Below are positions 25,728 to 34,309 of a stretch of DNA of 64,000 nucleotides, piece after piece. The notes below the pieces were generated by a model. It was not told where the DNA came from, made no database searches, and saw only the letters and a list, made by a program, of their open reading frames with translations. Every line of letters begins with the position of its first letter. The stretch's first letter is position 1. This stretch comes from Trujillonella endophytica (GTDB taxonomy: Bacteria > Actinomycetota > Actinomycetes > Mycobacteriales > Geodermatophilaceae). The position numbers were made by a program, and so were the translations under genes. The stretch covers positions 83,055 through 147,054 of the forward strand of contig NZ_FOEE01000014.1 of assembly GCF_900110555.1 (NCBI RefSeq), in the 5' to 3' direction.

Positions 25728-26680
25728 CCCTCCTCGGCACGCTCCGCAAGGTGGCGCGCAGCCTGCTCGTCGTCCTGCTCGTGACCTTCATGGTCGTGGC
25801 GCTGCTGAGCCTGGCTCCCGGCTCCGTGGCCACGGTCATCCTCGGCCCCGCCGCCACCCCGGAGTCCGTCGCCGCGCTCAACGAGGAGCTCGGCCTGAAC
25901 GACTCCGTGTTCGTGCAGTACTGGGACTGGCTGACCAACGCGCTGCACGGCGACCTCGGCACGTCCCTGCTCACCGACCTGCCGGTGACGGAGACGATCT
26001 GGGAGCGCCTCCCCGTCACCCTCGAGCTGGCCCTCCTGGCGCAGGTCATCGCCCTCGGGATCGCCGTCCCGCTGGCGATCGCGGCGGCGGCGCGTCCGGG
26101 CAGCGTGGTCGACCGGTTCACCAGCGCGATCTCCTCGGCCTCGCTCTCGATCCCCGCGTTCGTGGCGGCGCCGATCCTCGTCTACTTCCTGGCCCTGCAG
26201 CTGGACCTCTTCCCGGTCTCCGGCTGGAACGACCTCTCCGAGGGGATCGGCCCCAACCTGGAGAGCGCGCTGCTCCCGGCGTTCGCCATCGCCCTGGCGG
26301 AGATCGCGGCGTTCCAGCGGCTGCTGCGGACCGACCTCGTCAGCACGCTCCGCGAGGACTACATCGCGGCCGCCCGCGCGAAGGGCATGTCGCCGACCTT
26401 CGTGATGCTGCGGCACGCGCTGCGGCCGTCGTCCTTCTCGCTCATCACGCTGCTGGCCATCAGCACCGGCCGGCTGCTGGGCGGCACGGTCATCGTGGAG
26501 ACGCTGTTCTCCCTGCCGGGGCTGGGCTCGCTCGTCGTCAACTCCATCACCTCGCGGGACGTGGTCGTGGTCCAGGGTGTCGTGGCCTTCATCGCCGTCG
26601 TCTACGTGGCGCTCAACACCGCGGTCGACGTGGGCTACGGCCTGCTCGACCCCCGCGTGCGCAAGGAGGCCAGGGCGTGA
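25724..26680 (+). CDS. ABC transporter permease (DppB-like)
   Basis: 318 residues from a GTG with GAGGAGCACC ahead. The first membrane segment is LLVVLLVTFMVVALLSL, a periplasmic loop follows, and then come about five further hydrophobic segments. The cytoplasmic coupling EAA-type loop is YIAAARAKGMSPTFVMLRHA. It overlaps the second permease by 4 nt and forms the membrane channel with it. Confidence 0.9.
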   Translation: MTLLGTLRKVARSLLVVLLVTFMVVALLSLAPGSVATVILGPAATPESVAALNEELGLNDSVFVQYWDWLTNALHGDLGTSLLTDLPVTETIWERLPVTLELALLAQVIALGIAVPLAIAAAARPGSVVDRFTSAISSASLSIPAFVAAPILVYFLALQLDLFPVSGWNDLSEGIGPNLESALLPAFAIALAEIAAFQRLLRTDLVSTLREDYIAAARAKGMSPTFVMLRHALRPSSFSLITLLAISTGRLLGGTVIVETLFSLPGLGSLVVNSITSRDVVVVQGVVAFIAVVYVALNTAVDVGYGLLDPRVRKEARA

Positions 26681-27579
26681 CCCAGATCGACTACCTCGAC
26701 CAGACCGGCGGGGTGCTGGCGGAATCGGGTCCCCACGAGCCCGTCGTGCCGGTCGTGCGCCGGCGCCGCTCGCTGTCGGTGGGCCTTGCCTACTCCTGGC
26801 TCGCCCTCGTCGTGGTGCTGGCCGCCCTGGTGCCGCTGCTGCCGGTGAGCGACTTCGACATCGCGGCCGGCCCGCCGCGGACGACCCCCGGCTTCGGCGA
26901 CGGGCTGGACCTGCTGCTGGGGACCGACAACTTCGGCCGCTCGGTCCTCTCGCGCATCCTGTACGGCGGTCGGGTGTCCCTGGTCGTGGGCCTGGTCGCC
27001 GGGACCGTGGCCTTCGTGATCGGGACGTTCCTCGGGTTGCTCGCCGGGTACTTCGGGCGCTGGGTGGACGCCGTCATCACCTACGTGACCGACGCGCTGC
27101 TCGCGTTCCCCCCGCTGATCCTGCTCCTGTCGATCTCGGCGGTCACCAAGCCCAGCCTGTTCACCCTCACGGTGGGGCTGACCATCCTGGTCATCCCGTC
27201 GTTCGTCCGGTTGTCCCGCGCGAACACCATCGCCTGGCGGTCCCGGGAGTTCGTCCGGGCGGCGCGCAACATGGGCGCCACCAGCCCCCGGATCATCCGG
27301 CGCGAGATCCTGCCCAACGTGCTGCCGACGGTGGCCTCCTACCTGCCGCTGGTGATCGCGTCCCTGATCGTCGCCGAGGGCTCGCTGAGCTTCCTGGGGC
27401 TCGGCATCCCGGCTCCCACGCCCAGCTGGGGCGGGATGATCGCCGACGGCAAGGACTCCCTCGACGACGCCGCGTACCTGGTGCTCGTGCCGGCGGTGGT
27501 CGTCTTCCTCACGGTGTTCGCCCTCAACCAGATCGGCGACTCGCTGCGCGCCCGGTTCGACCGCACGGCCGGCGACTGA
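26677..27579 (+). CDS. ABC transporter permease (DppC-like)
   Basis: 300 residues. A cytoplasmic leader with VVRRRRSLS precedes TM1 (WLALVVVLAALVPLLP). The DppC hallmark GTDNFGRSVLSRILYGGRVS follows, and the coupling loop is FVRAARNMGATSPRIIRREI. It is the last gene of the operon. The binding protein starts 225 nt downstream behind its own AT-rich region. Confidence 0.9.
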   Translation: MTQIDYLDQTGGVLAESGPHEPVVPVVRRRRSLSVGLAYSWLALVVVLAALVPLLPVSDFDIAAGPPRTTPGFGDGLDLLLGTDNFGRSVLSRILYGGRVSLVVGLVAGTVAFVIGTFLGLLAGYFGRWVDAVITYVTDALLAFPPLILLLSISAVTKPSLFTLTVGLTILVIPSFVRLSRANTIAWRSREFVRAARNMGATSPRIIRREILPNVLPTVASYLPLVIASLIVAEGSLSFLGLGIPAPTPSWGGMIADGKDSLDDAAYLVLVPAVVVFLTVFALNQIGDSLRARFDRTAGD

Positions 27580-27652
27580 GCCGACCCGCCACGGGACGCG
27601 GACGCCTGCCCGGGCGCCGCGCGGGCCCGGCACCGCTGTTACGCAATAGTTA

Positions 27653-27670
27653 CCATCATTACTAGTTTGG
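27653..27670 (+). promoter_or_regulatory. Candidate operator before the substrate-binding protein gene
   Basis: CCATCATTACTAGTTTGG lies in an AT-rich island (27636-27672) and matches the site before the transporter operon at 14 of 18 positions. It is about 135 nt before the start codon. Confidence 0.45.
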
Positions 27671-27804
27671 CTGTGGCGTGCCTCACCGGTGCCACGTCAC
27701 ACTTCTGTGAACGCCCGCTCAATCGAGCACTCGCCGGGCCGGCCGCGCAGTTCCGCGGATGACGCCCTGCCCGTACCCCCGTCCCCGATCGAAGAGGTCC
27801 CGCG

Positions 27805-29370
27805 ATGCACCGCAGACGGAACTCCCTGGTTGCACTGGCCGTCACCGCGGCACTGGCGCTCACCGCCTGCGGCGGCGGGGACGACGACGGAGGCGGCTCC
27901 GCCGGCTCGGGCTCCGGTGAACCGGTGGCCGGCGGCACCGCGGCCATCGGCATGGTCAGCGAGCCGCGGACGCTGGACCCCGCCTACCTGAGCAACAACC
28001 TGACGACCAACTCGCTCGTCGGCAACGCGCTCTACGGCGCGCTGGTCACCAACGACCCCGTGACCGGCGAGGTCAGCCCGTCGATGGCGGAGAGCGTGGA
28101 GACGACCGACGGGGGGACGACGTACCGGTTGGTGCTCCAGGAGGGGCTGACGTTCTCCGACGGCACCCCGCTGGACGCGGCGGCGGTGCAGGCCAACTGG
28201 GACCGCGACCGCAGCATCGAGCTCCGGGCGCCGGTCATCGCGGTCGCGATCAACATCAGGACGACGACGGTGGTGGACCCCCGGACGCTGGAGTTCACGC
28301 TCAACACGCCGACGCTCGCGTTCGACCAGACGGTCGCCACCAGCGCGCTCAACTGGATCGCCTCGCCTGCGGCGCTCGAGGGCGACCAGGCCTCGTTCGA
28401 CGCGGCTCCCATCGGCGGGGGTCCGTTCGTCCTCGAGAGCTGGAGTCGTGGCGGCGCGATGGAGCTGGTCAGGAACGACGCCTACTGGGATGCGCCCAAG
28501 CCCTACCTCGACGGCCTGACGCTCACCGCGCAGAACGACGCGCAGCAGCGGTTCAACACGCTGCAGAGCGACCAGGTGGACGCCATTCTCAACAACAGCC
28601 CGGTGATCACCCAGCGTGCCGAGGAGGCCGGCATCACGGTCGCGGTGCCGAGCCGGCCCAACGGTGGCAGCACCGTCGTCTTCCAGACGCAGGTCGCCCC
28701 GTTCGACGACCCCCGCGCGCGGGAGGCGGTCTACAAGGCGATCGACCTCGACGTCGTCCAGAGCGCGGTCTTCAACGGCGAGGGCACCGTGCCGCTGTCG
28801 CTGTTCGGCGAGGACTCGCCGTTCTACACCGGGGAGTACCTCTCGGGCGCCGACCCCGAGCGGGCGCAGGAGCTGTTCGACGAGCTCGCCGACGAGGGCA
28901 GTCCGGTCGAGTTCACCATGGTCACCTTCCCGACCACGGAGTCCCTGGCCGTCGCCCAGTCCATGCAGTCGCAGCTGGCGGCGTTCGACAACGTCACCAT
29001 GGAGATCGACAACCGCGACTTCGCCGGCGCCCAGGGTGCGCTGACCGGTGGCCAGTTCCAGGCCAGCATCGCCGGCCTGCAGTTCGTCGACCCCGAGCCG
29101 CAGCTGTACTCGGGCCTGTACTCGACGTCGTTCCTCAACTTCTCCAAGATCTCCGACCCGGAGATCGACGAGGCGCTGGACGCGGCCCGGGTGGCGACGG
29201 ACGACGAGGCCCGCGTCCAGCTCTACCGGTCGGTGGAGGAGCGGGTGGCCGAGCTCTACCCGTTCATCATCTGGAGCGCGACGCGCGAGAACGTCCTCGG
29301 CGACCTGCAGGGCGTCGGGCTCTACGGAACCGGTTCGGTGCTCCTCGACGGGGCCTGGCTGGCCCCGTAG
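27805..29370 (+). CDS. ABC transporter substrate-binding lipoprotein (family 5, DppA/OppA type)
   Basis: 521 residues. A lipoprotein signal peptide (MHRRRNSLVALAVTAALALT) ends in lipobox LTAC, with a Gly/Ser/Asp linker after Cys22. The mature part has the family-5 pattern: SEPRTLDPAYLSNN, VLQEGLTFSDGTPLDAAAV, and WSRGGAMELVRNDAYWDAP. It captures substrate outside the membrane for the permease pair upstream. Ligand type cannot be read from sequence; the lipid-catabolic setting suggests a non-peptide possibility. Confidence 0.92.
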   Translation: MHRRRNSLVALAVTAALALTACGGGDDDGGGSAGSGSGEPVAGGTAAIGMVSEPRTLDPAYLSNNLTTNSLVGNALYGALVTNDPVTGEVSPSMAESVETTDGGTTYRLVLQEGLTFSDGTPLDAAAVQANWDRDRSIELRAPVIAVAINIRTTTVVDPRTLEFTLNTPTLAFDQTVATSALNWIASPAALEGDQASFDAAPIGGGPFVLESWSRGGAMELVRNDAYWDAPKPYLDGLTLTAQNDAQQRFNTLQSDQVDAILNNSPVITQRAEEAGITVAVPSRPNGGSTVVFQTQVAPFDDPRAREAVYKAIDLDVVQSAVFNGEGTVPLSLFGEDSPFYTGEYLSGADPERAQELFDELADEGSPVEFTMVTFPTTESLAVAQSMQSQLAAFDNVTMEIDNRDFAGAQGALTGGQFQASIAGLQFVDPEPQLYSGLYSTSFLNFSKISDPEIDEALDAARVATDDEARVQLYRSVEERVAELYPFIIWSATRENVLGDLQGVGLYGTGSVLLDGAWLAP

Positions 29371-29386
29371 GGCTCACCCCGCCCGG

Positions 29387-29421
29387 GCGGGCGCGGCTCC
29401 CTCGCCGGGAGCCGCGCCCGC
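29387..29421. terminator. Hairpin terminator between binding-protein and TetR genes
   Basis: GCGGGCGCGGCTCCC, 5-nt loop TCGCC, and the exact complement: a 15-bp perfect stem between convergent genes ending at 29370 (plus) and 29448 (minus). Confidence 0.8.
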
Positions 29422-29447
29422 TCCGCGTCGCGGGGAGGCGGGAGCGG

Positions 29448-30089
29448 TCAGGCGTCGGCGCAGACGCCGGCGCAGGTCATCCGACCCAGCCAGCGACCGA
29501 CCGCGGCCGGGTCCCGGACGTCGACCGAGCGCAGGCCGGTGAGCGAACCGACCTGCGCCACCCCGAGGGCGATCCACTCCTCGGCCTCGGTGGCCGACAC
29601 CCCGGCGCGCAGCTCGCCGGCCGCGTCGGCCCGCCGCACGTACGGCCGGATCAGCTCCGCCACCCGCTCCCGCTCGCGGCCCAGGCGCAGCGCCAGGAAG
29701 CGGGCCAGGCTCTCGTCACCGGCGGCCAGGTGCTCGCCCATGCGGTAGCGGGTGCCGGTGGCCGCCAGCACCTCGGCCACCACCGCGACCGCCTCGGCCA
29801 GGGTGCGGGTGCGCTCGGCCCGCTCGGTGATCAGGGCCAGGTCGCGCTCCCGCTCGAACTCGCGGATGCCGTTGAACAGCGCGCCGCGGTCGGCGAAGTG
29901 GCGGTAGAGGGTCGCCCGGGACAGCCCGGCGGCGGCGGCGACGTCCTGCATCGTGGTCTTCGCCCGCCCGAACCGGGTGACGCACTCCATCCCGGCCCGC
30001 AGGATCCGGTCGCGGGTGTCGGCGTCGGTCGGGACGGCGTCGGTCGGGGGGGTGTCCTGTGCGGTGCCGGGTTCCACGCCGGTAATCAT
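29448..30089 (-). CDS. TetR-family transcriptional regulator
   Basis: 213 residues. The HTH is RDRILRAGMECVTRFGRAKT, TMQDVAAAAGLSRATLYRHF and ADRGALFNGI. Its ATG overlaps the stop of the upstream acyl-CoA dehydrogenase (ATGA at 30089), so the regulator is the last gene of the two-dehydrogenase operon and presumably reports on it. Confidence 0.88.
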   Translation of the reverse strand: MITGVEPGTAQDTPPTDAVPTDADTRDRILRAGMECVTRFGRAKTTMQDVAAAAGLSRATLYRHFADRGALFNGIREFERERDLALITERAERTRTLAEAVAVVAEVLAATGTRYRMGEHLAAGDESLARFLALRLGRERERVAELIRPYVRRADAAGELRAGVSATEAEEWIALGVAQVGSLTGLRSVDVRDPAAVGRWLGRMTCAGVCADA

Positions 30090-31348
30090 GCGGGCCGGGT
30101 GTTCTGCCGCAGCTGCCGGAACGGGACGACGCGGTCGTCGCTCGGCTCCCGCGGCAGGCCCAGCAGGCGCTCGGCGATGGCGTTGCGCTGCATCTCCGTC
30201 GTCCCGCCGCCGATGCCGTGGCTGGACAGCCGGTGCAGGCCCCAGAGCTCCCCGCCGCCGGCCGGCGCGGCCGCGGCGCGGACGCCGGCGACGGCGAGGT
30301 CGATCTCGCCCCTGCGGACGGCGGTCGCGCCGGACATCGCCTTGAGGATCGCCGCGGCCGGCCCGGGCAGGTCGCCGGCGGCGATGGCGGCGCCGACCCG
30401 CTTGGTGGTCGCGGCCATCACCGCCTCGAGGACCCAGCGCTCGCCGATCAGGGCGCGCACCGACGGGTCGGTGTCGCGGCCGAGCTCGCGGGCCAGGTCC
30501 AGCAACTCGGGGGCCAGGCCGATGCCGGTGTCGGCCTGCTGCCCGCGCTGTCCGCCCAGCGACCAGCCCCGGCCGATCGCGCTGCGCTCGTTCACCATCA
30601 GCGTGGTCGCCACGCGCCAGCCGTCGTCGACCTCGCCGACGACGTTCTCCGCCGGCACGAAGACGTCGTCGATGTGCTCCTGGCAGAAGTCGGCGCTGCC
30701 GTCGAGCAGCCGCACGGGGGCGATCTCGATGCCGGGGGTGCGCATGTCGACGACGAACATGGTCAGGCCCGCGTGCTTGGGGACGTCGGGGTTGGTGCGG
30801 GCCAGGCAGATGGCCCGGTCGGAGTAGTTGCCGCCGGTGGTCCAGATCTTGGCGCCGTCGAGCACGAAGCCGCCCTCGGTGCGCTCGGCGCGGGTGAGCA
30901 GCCCGGCGAGGTCGGAGCCGCCGCTGGGCTCGGAGAGGAACTGGCACCAGATGTCGTCGCCGCGCAGGATCCGTGGGATGTGCCGGCGCTTGAGCAGCTC
31001 GCTGCCGTGCGTCAGGAGCGTGGGGATCACGACGTTGAACGCGTTGCCGAAGTTCTCCGGCATCCGGTACTCGGCGGCCTCCTCGCGGAACGCCTCCTGG
31101 TGGGCCGCCGACAGCCCGAGGCCGCCGTACTCGCGGGGCAGGTGCACCCCGGCGATGCCGCCGTCCCAGAGCGAGCGCTGGATCGCGCGGTCGCGGGCCA
31201 CGCCCTCGTCATCCCACTGCAGGAACGGCTCACCGGGCGACTCGAGCGGCACGTGCGCGGCCAGCCAGGCCCGCGCCCGCGCGCGGAACTCCGGCACCGT
31301 CTCGTGCTCGGGCGCCTCCTGCCGGGGCACCTCCACCTGCTCGGTCAC
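30086..31348 (-). CDS. Acyl-CoA dehydrogenase (FadE type, full-domain subunit)
   Basis: 420 residues with QFLSEPSGGSD, FVLDGAKIWTTGGNYSDR and C-terminal HGIGGGTTEMQRNAIAERLL. The GTG start at 31348 overlaps the preceding dehydrogenase stop by 4 nt. Together with the upstream gene it forms a typical alpha/beta FadE pair, expected to make an alpha2beta2 enzyme for a bulky acyl-CoA. Confidence 0.9.
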   Translation of the reverse strand: MTEQVEVPRQEAPEHETVPEFRARARAWLAAHVPLESPGEPFLQWDDEGVARDRAIQRSLWDGGIAGVHLPREYGGLGLSAAHQEAFREEAAEYRMPENFGNAFNVVIPTLLTHGSELLKRRHIPRILRGDDIWCQFLSEPSGGSDLAGLLTRAERTEGGFVLDGAKIWTTGGNYSDRAICLARTNPDVPKHAGLTMFVVDMRTPGIEIAPVRLLDGSADFCQEHIDDVFVPAENVVGEVDDGWRVATTLMVNERSAIGRGWSLGGQRGQQADTGIGLAPELLDLARELGRDTDPSVRALIGERWVLEAVMAATTKRVGAAIAAGDLPGPAAAILKAMSGATAVRRGEIDLAVAGVRAAAAPAGGGELWGLHRLSSHGIGGGTTEMQRNAIAERLLGLPREPSDDRVVPFRQLRQNTRPA

Positions 31349-32478
31349 GCCGCGGCCTCCTCTGCGATGTCGACCAGCGCGCGCTGGTGCTGGTCGGGGC
31401 TGCCGAGCAGCACCTCGTTGCTGATGACCCGCCGGAAGTACAGGTGCAGGTCGTACTCCCAGGTCATGCCGATGCCGCCGTGCAGCTGGATGCAGTCGTG
31501 CAGCGTGGCGGTGCTGCGCCGACCCACGTGCGCCGCGGCCACCCGGGGCGCGATCGCGGCGTCGGGGCGGTCCAGCGCGACGGCGCGGGCGGCGTGCGCG
31601 GTGATCGCCGCCGAGCCCTCCAGCCACATCCGGTGGTCGGCCATCCGGTGCTTGAGCGCCTGGTAGGAGCCGATCGGCCGGCCGAAGGCGACCCGGTCCT
31701 TCGCGTACTGGACGGTCATCGCCAGGCCGCGGGCCGTCGCCCCGGTGGTCTCGGCGCACTGCAGCACGAGGGCGACCCGCAGCTGGTGCTCGAGGTCGCC
31801 CGCCGCCCCGCCGACGGTGCCGACGACGGTCTCCGGGCCGGCCGCCACGCCGGTGAACCGCACGCTCGCCAGGCGCCGGGCCAGGTCGAGGGTCTCCAGC
31901 GGCTGGACCTCGATGCCGGGGGCGTCGCGGGGCAGGAGGAACTGCGCCGGGCCGTCGGGGGTGGTCGCGCTGACCAGGAGCAGATCGGCGGCCGCGGCGT
32001 CGGGCACGTAGGAGGCCACGCCGTCGAGCCGGTGACCGGCGCCATCCGGGACGGCGGTGACGGGCGGCTCGGCGGGCAGCGCGTCGTCGGGGCCGGCGAA
32101 CGCCCATGTGGCGACCAGCTCGCCGGCGGCGATGCCCGGCAGCACCCGCTCTGCCAGCTCGGGAGACGCCGCCCGCGCCAGGCCGGCGGCCACCACGTTC
32201 GTGACGAGCGCGGGGCCCGGGTGCACCGACCGGCCGAACTCCTCGGCCACGATCGCGGCGTCCACGAGCGCCTCCCCGGAGACGCTGCCGCCGCCGAGCT
32301 CCTCGGGGACGAACATCGCGGTCCAGCCCAGCTCCGCGCCGGCGGCCCACGTCGCGCGGTCGAACCCGACCGGGTCGTCGAGCAGCTCGCGCACCCGCTC
32401 GACCGGCGCCCGTTCCTGCAGCGCCCTCCGGCAGGTGGACCGGAACAGCTCCTGGTCGTCGCTCAGCCCGAAGGCCAT
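31345..32478 (-). CDS. Acyl-CoA dehydrogenase (FadE type, beta-like subunit)
   Basis: 377 residues. The N-terminal half is divergent (FGLSDDQELFRSTCRRALQE). The C-terminal domain has RVAFGRPIGSYQALKHRMAD and LHGGIGMTWEYDLHLYFRR. GGAGGAGGCGGGC precedes the ATG. It is the first gene of the minus-strand operon and is coupled to its likely partner subunit (30086-31348). Confidence 0.9.
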   Translation of the reverse strand: MAFGLSDDQELFRSTCRRALQERAPVERVRELLDDPVGFDRATWAAGAELGWTAMFVPEELGGGSVSGEALVDAAIVAEEFGRSVHPGPALVTNVVAAGLARAASPELAERVLPGIAAGELVATWAFAGPDDALPAEPPVTAVPDGAGHRLDGVASYVPDAAAADLLLVSATTPDGPAQFLLPRDAPGIEVQPLETLDLARRLASVRFTGVAAGPETVVGTVGGAAGDLEHQLRVALVLQCAETTGATARGLAMTVQYAKDRVAFGRPIGSYQALKHRMADHRMWLEGSAAITAHAARAVALDRPDAAIAPRVAAAHVGRRSTATLHDCIQLHGGIGMTWEYDLHLYFRRVISNEVLLGSPDQHQRALVDIAEEAAA

Positions 32479-32625
32479 GCCCGCCTCCTCCGTGGATGCC
32501 GGGCCCGCCCTCCGCGCCGGACGCGCCGGGGCCCTTGCCGCCGGGACGATACGTGCGATACAAGTTCGGTAGCAAGTGTCTCATCCGTCCCGCCGTCGAT
32601 GGCGGGCATCGAGAGGTGGAACCCC

Positions 32626-33795
32626 GTGGCGCGACCCAGGCAGGCGGCGATCGCCGGCGTCTACACGACCAAGCAGGGCAAGCTGCCCGACCGCACCTCG
32701 TTCTCCCTCCAGCTGGAGGCGATCAAGGGCGCCTGCGACGACGCCGGCATCCCGGTCGAGGAGGTCGACGGGATCATCCCGTTGAGCATGTCCGACCACC
32801 TGCCCGGCACGACCGCGACGCAGTTCTGGGCCGCGCAGCTGGGTGAGCGGCCGCTGGGCCTGATGGAGACCGGGGGGGCCTCCGGTGCGCTGGCGAAGGC
32901 GGCGCTGGCCATCGAGAACGGCATGTGCGAGGTCGTCGTCCTCTTCTACGGCAAGGCCGGCTCGCTGGTCGGCCCGCGCGGCACCGCTGCCGCCGACAAG
33001 GCGCCGCGAGTGCCGGACTGGAGCTTCTACCAGTCGGGCGCCTACATGACGACGTGGTACGCGCTGTGGGCCCAGCGCTACATGCACGAGTTCGGCGCCA
33101 CCCACGCCGACCTGGCCGAGGTCGCCGTCTTCACCCGCTACCACGCGACGCTCAACCCGAACTCGATCATGGGCCGCAAGGGCGAGATCACCGTCGAGGA
33201 CGTGCTGAACAGCCGGCCCATCTGCGAGCCGCTGAACCTGCTCGACTGCTCGCTGGACAACGACGGTGGCTACGCGATCGTGATGACGTCGGCGGAGCGC
33301 GCACGGTCGGCGAAGTCCAAGCCCGTCTGGGTGCTCGGCGGCGCGGAGTCCACCTACACGGACTTCTACACCACGATCAACGACCCGTGGTTCCCCGAAG
33401 AGGGCAAGGCGGTGCGCCGTGCCGCGAACCGGGCGTTCGACATCTCCGGCATCGGCCGCGACGAGATCGACGTCGCCGGGCTCTACGACTGCTTCACCAT
33501 CACCACGATCCGCGACCTCGAGGAGATGGGCTTCTGCAAGCTCGGCGAGGGCGCGGAGTACGTGAAGGAGGGCCACTGCCGCCTCGGTGGCTCGATGCCG
33601 ACCAACACCGACGGCGGGCTGCTCTCCAACAGCCACGCGGGCGACCCGGCGGGCATGCACACGATCGAGGTCGTCCGCCAGCTGCGCGGTGAGTGCGGTG
33701 AGCGGCAGGTGCCGAACGCGAAGATCGGCGTCTCGCTCCAGCAGGGCTGGGCGGTGCACGGCATGGCCGGTGTCCTCGTCATGGCCGCCGACTGA
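32626..33795 (+). CDS. Thiolase-like lipid-transfer protein (Ltp2-like)
   Basis: 389 residues. The GTG at 32626 is preferred over ATG 32599 because GAGAGGTGG stands 6-8 nt before it. The thiolase nucleophile region reads METGGASGAL, with Gly at the Cys position. GLYDCFTITTI carries the YD-x-F motif and GGLLSNSHAG the C-terminal His. It is the first gene of an operon with DUF35, a fused acyl-CoA dehydrogenase and a SnoaL protein, an arrangement matching a side-chain retro-aldol module. Confidence 0.87.
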   Translation: MARPRQAAIAGVYTTKQGKLPDRTSFSLQLEAIKGACDDAGIPVEEVDGIIPLSMSDHLPGTTATQFWAAQLGERPLGLMETGGASGALAKAALAIENGMCEVVVLFYGKAGSLVGPRGTAAADKAPRVPDWSFYQSGAYMTTWYALWAQRYMHEFGATHADLAEVAVFTRYHATLNPNSIMGRKGEITVEDVLNSRPICEPLNLLDCSLDNDGGYAIVMTSAERARSAKSKPVWVLGGAESTYTDFYTTINDPWFPEEGKAVRRAANRAFDISGIGRDEIDVAGLYDCFTITTIRDLEEMGFCKLGEGAEYVKEGHCRLGGSMPTNTDGGLLSNSHAGDPAGMHTIEVVRQLRGECGERQVPNAKIGVSLQQGWAVHGMAGVLVMAAD

Positions 33796-33827
33796 GCCCC
33801 CCGCACCCGGACCCCCGAGGAGTCGAG

Positions 33828-34307
33828 ATGACCTACCGCAAGCCCCTTCCGCAGATCGAGCCCGCCAACCAGCCCTTCTGGGACGGCCTCGCCGCCGGCG
33901 AGTTCCGCGTCCCGAAGTGCGACAACTGTGGCCACTACAACTGGGTGCCGTTCCCGGCCTGCCGCTCCTGCCTGAACGAGGCGCAGACGTGGACGCCGGT
34001 CAGCCGGGACGCGACCGTGTGGAGCTTCAGCATCGTCCACCGCGGCCCCGGCGCCTTCAACGAGGAGGTGCCCTACGCCGTCGTCCTCGCCAAGCTGGCC
34101 GAGGAGCCGCGCGGCTGCATCGTCATCGGCAACACCGTCGGCATCGACCCGGCCGACCTCTACGTCGGGATGCCGCTGCGGATCGTGTTCGAGACGATCG
34201 AGGGCGAGGACGTGACCGTCTTCCGGTTCGCCGCGGCCGACGCCGCCGAGCCCGACGAGGCCGACGCCGCGCTCAGCGTGGAGAACCAGCCGGCCACGGT
34301 GGCCTGA
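33828..34307 (+). CDS. DUF35 zinc-ribbon/OB-fold protein
   Basis: 159 residues: KCDNCGHYNWVPFPACRSC zinc ribbon, then an OB-fold (RDATVWSFSIVHRGPG). The C-terminal tail is acidic (AAEPDEADAAL). GAGGAGTCGAG precedes the ATG. It lies 32 nt after the thiolase-like gene and 2 nt before the fused dehydrogenase. Confidence 0.87.
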   Translation: MTYRKPLPQIEPANQPFWDGLAAGEFRVPKCDNCGHYNWVPFPACRSCLNEAQTWTPVSRDATVWSFSIVHRGPGAFNEEVPYAVVLAKLAEEPRGCIVIGNTVGIDPADLYVGMPLRIVFETIEGEDVTVFRFAAADAAEPDEADAALSVENQPATVA

Positions 34308-34309
34308 CG

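Noticed and set aside
33587..34309. Upstream extension of the fused acyl-CoA dehydrogenase frame by about 240 codons
   Set aside because: The extension overlaps the DUF35 gene in another frame and encodes Arg/Pro-rich nonsense. The GTG at 34310 is the sensible start.
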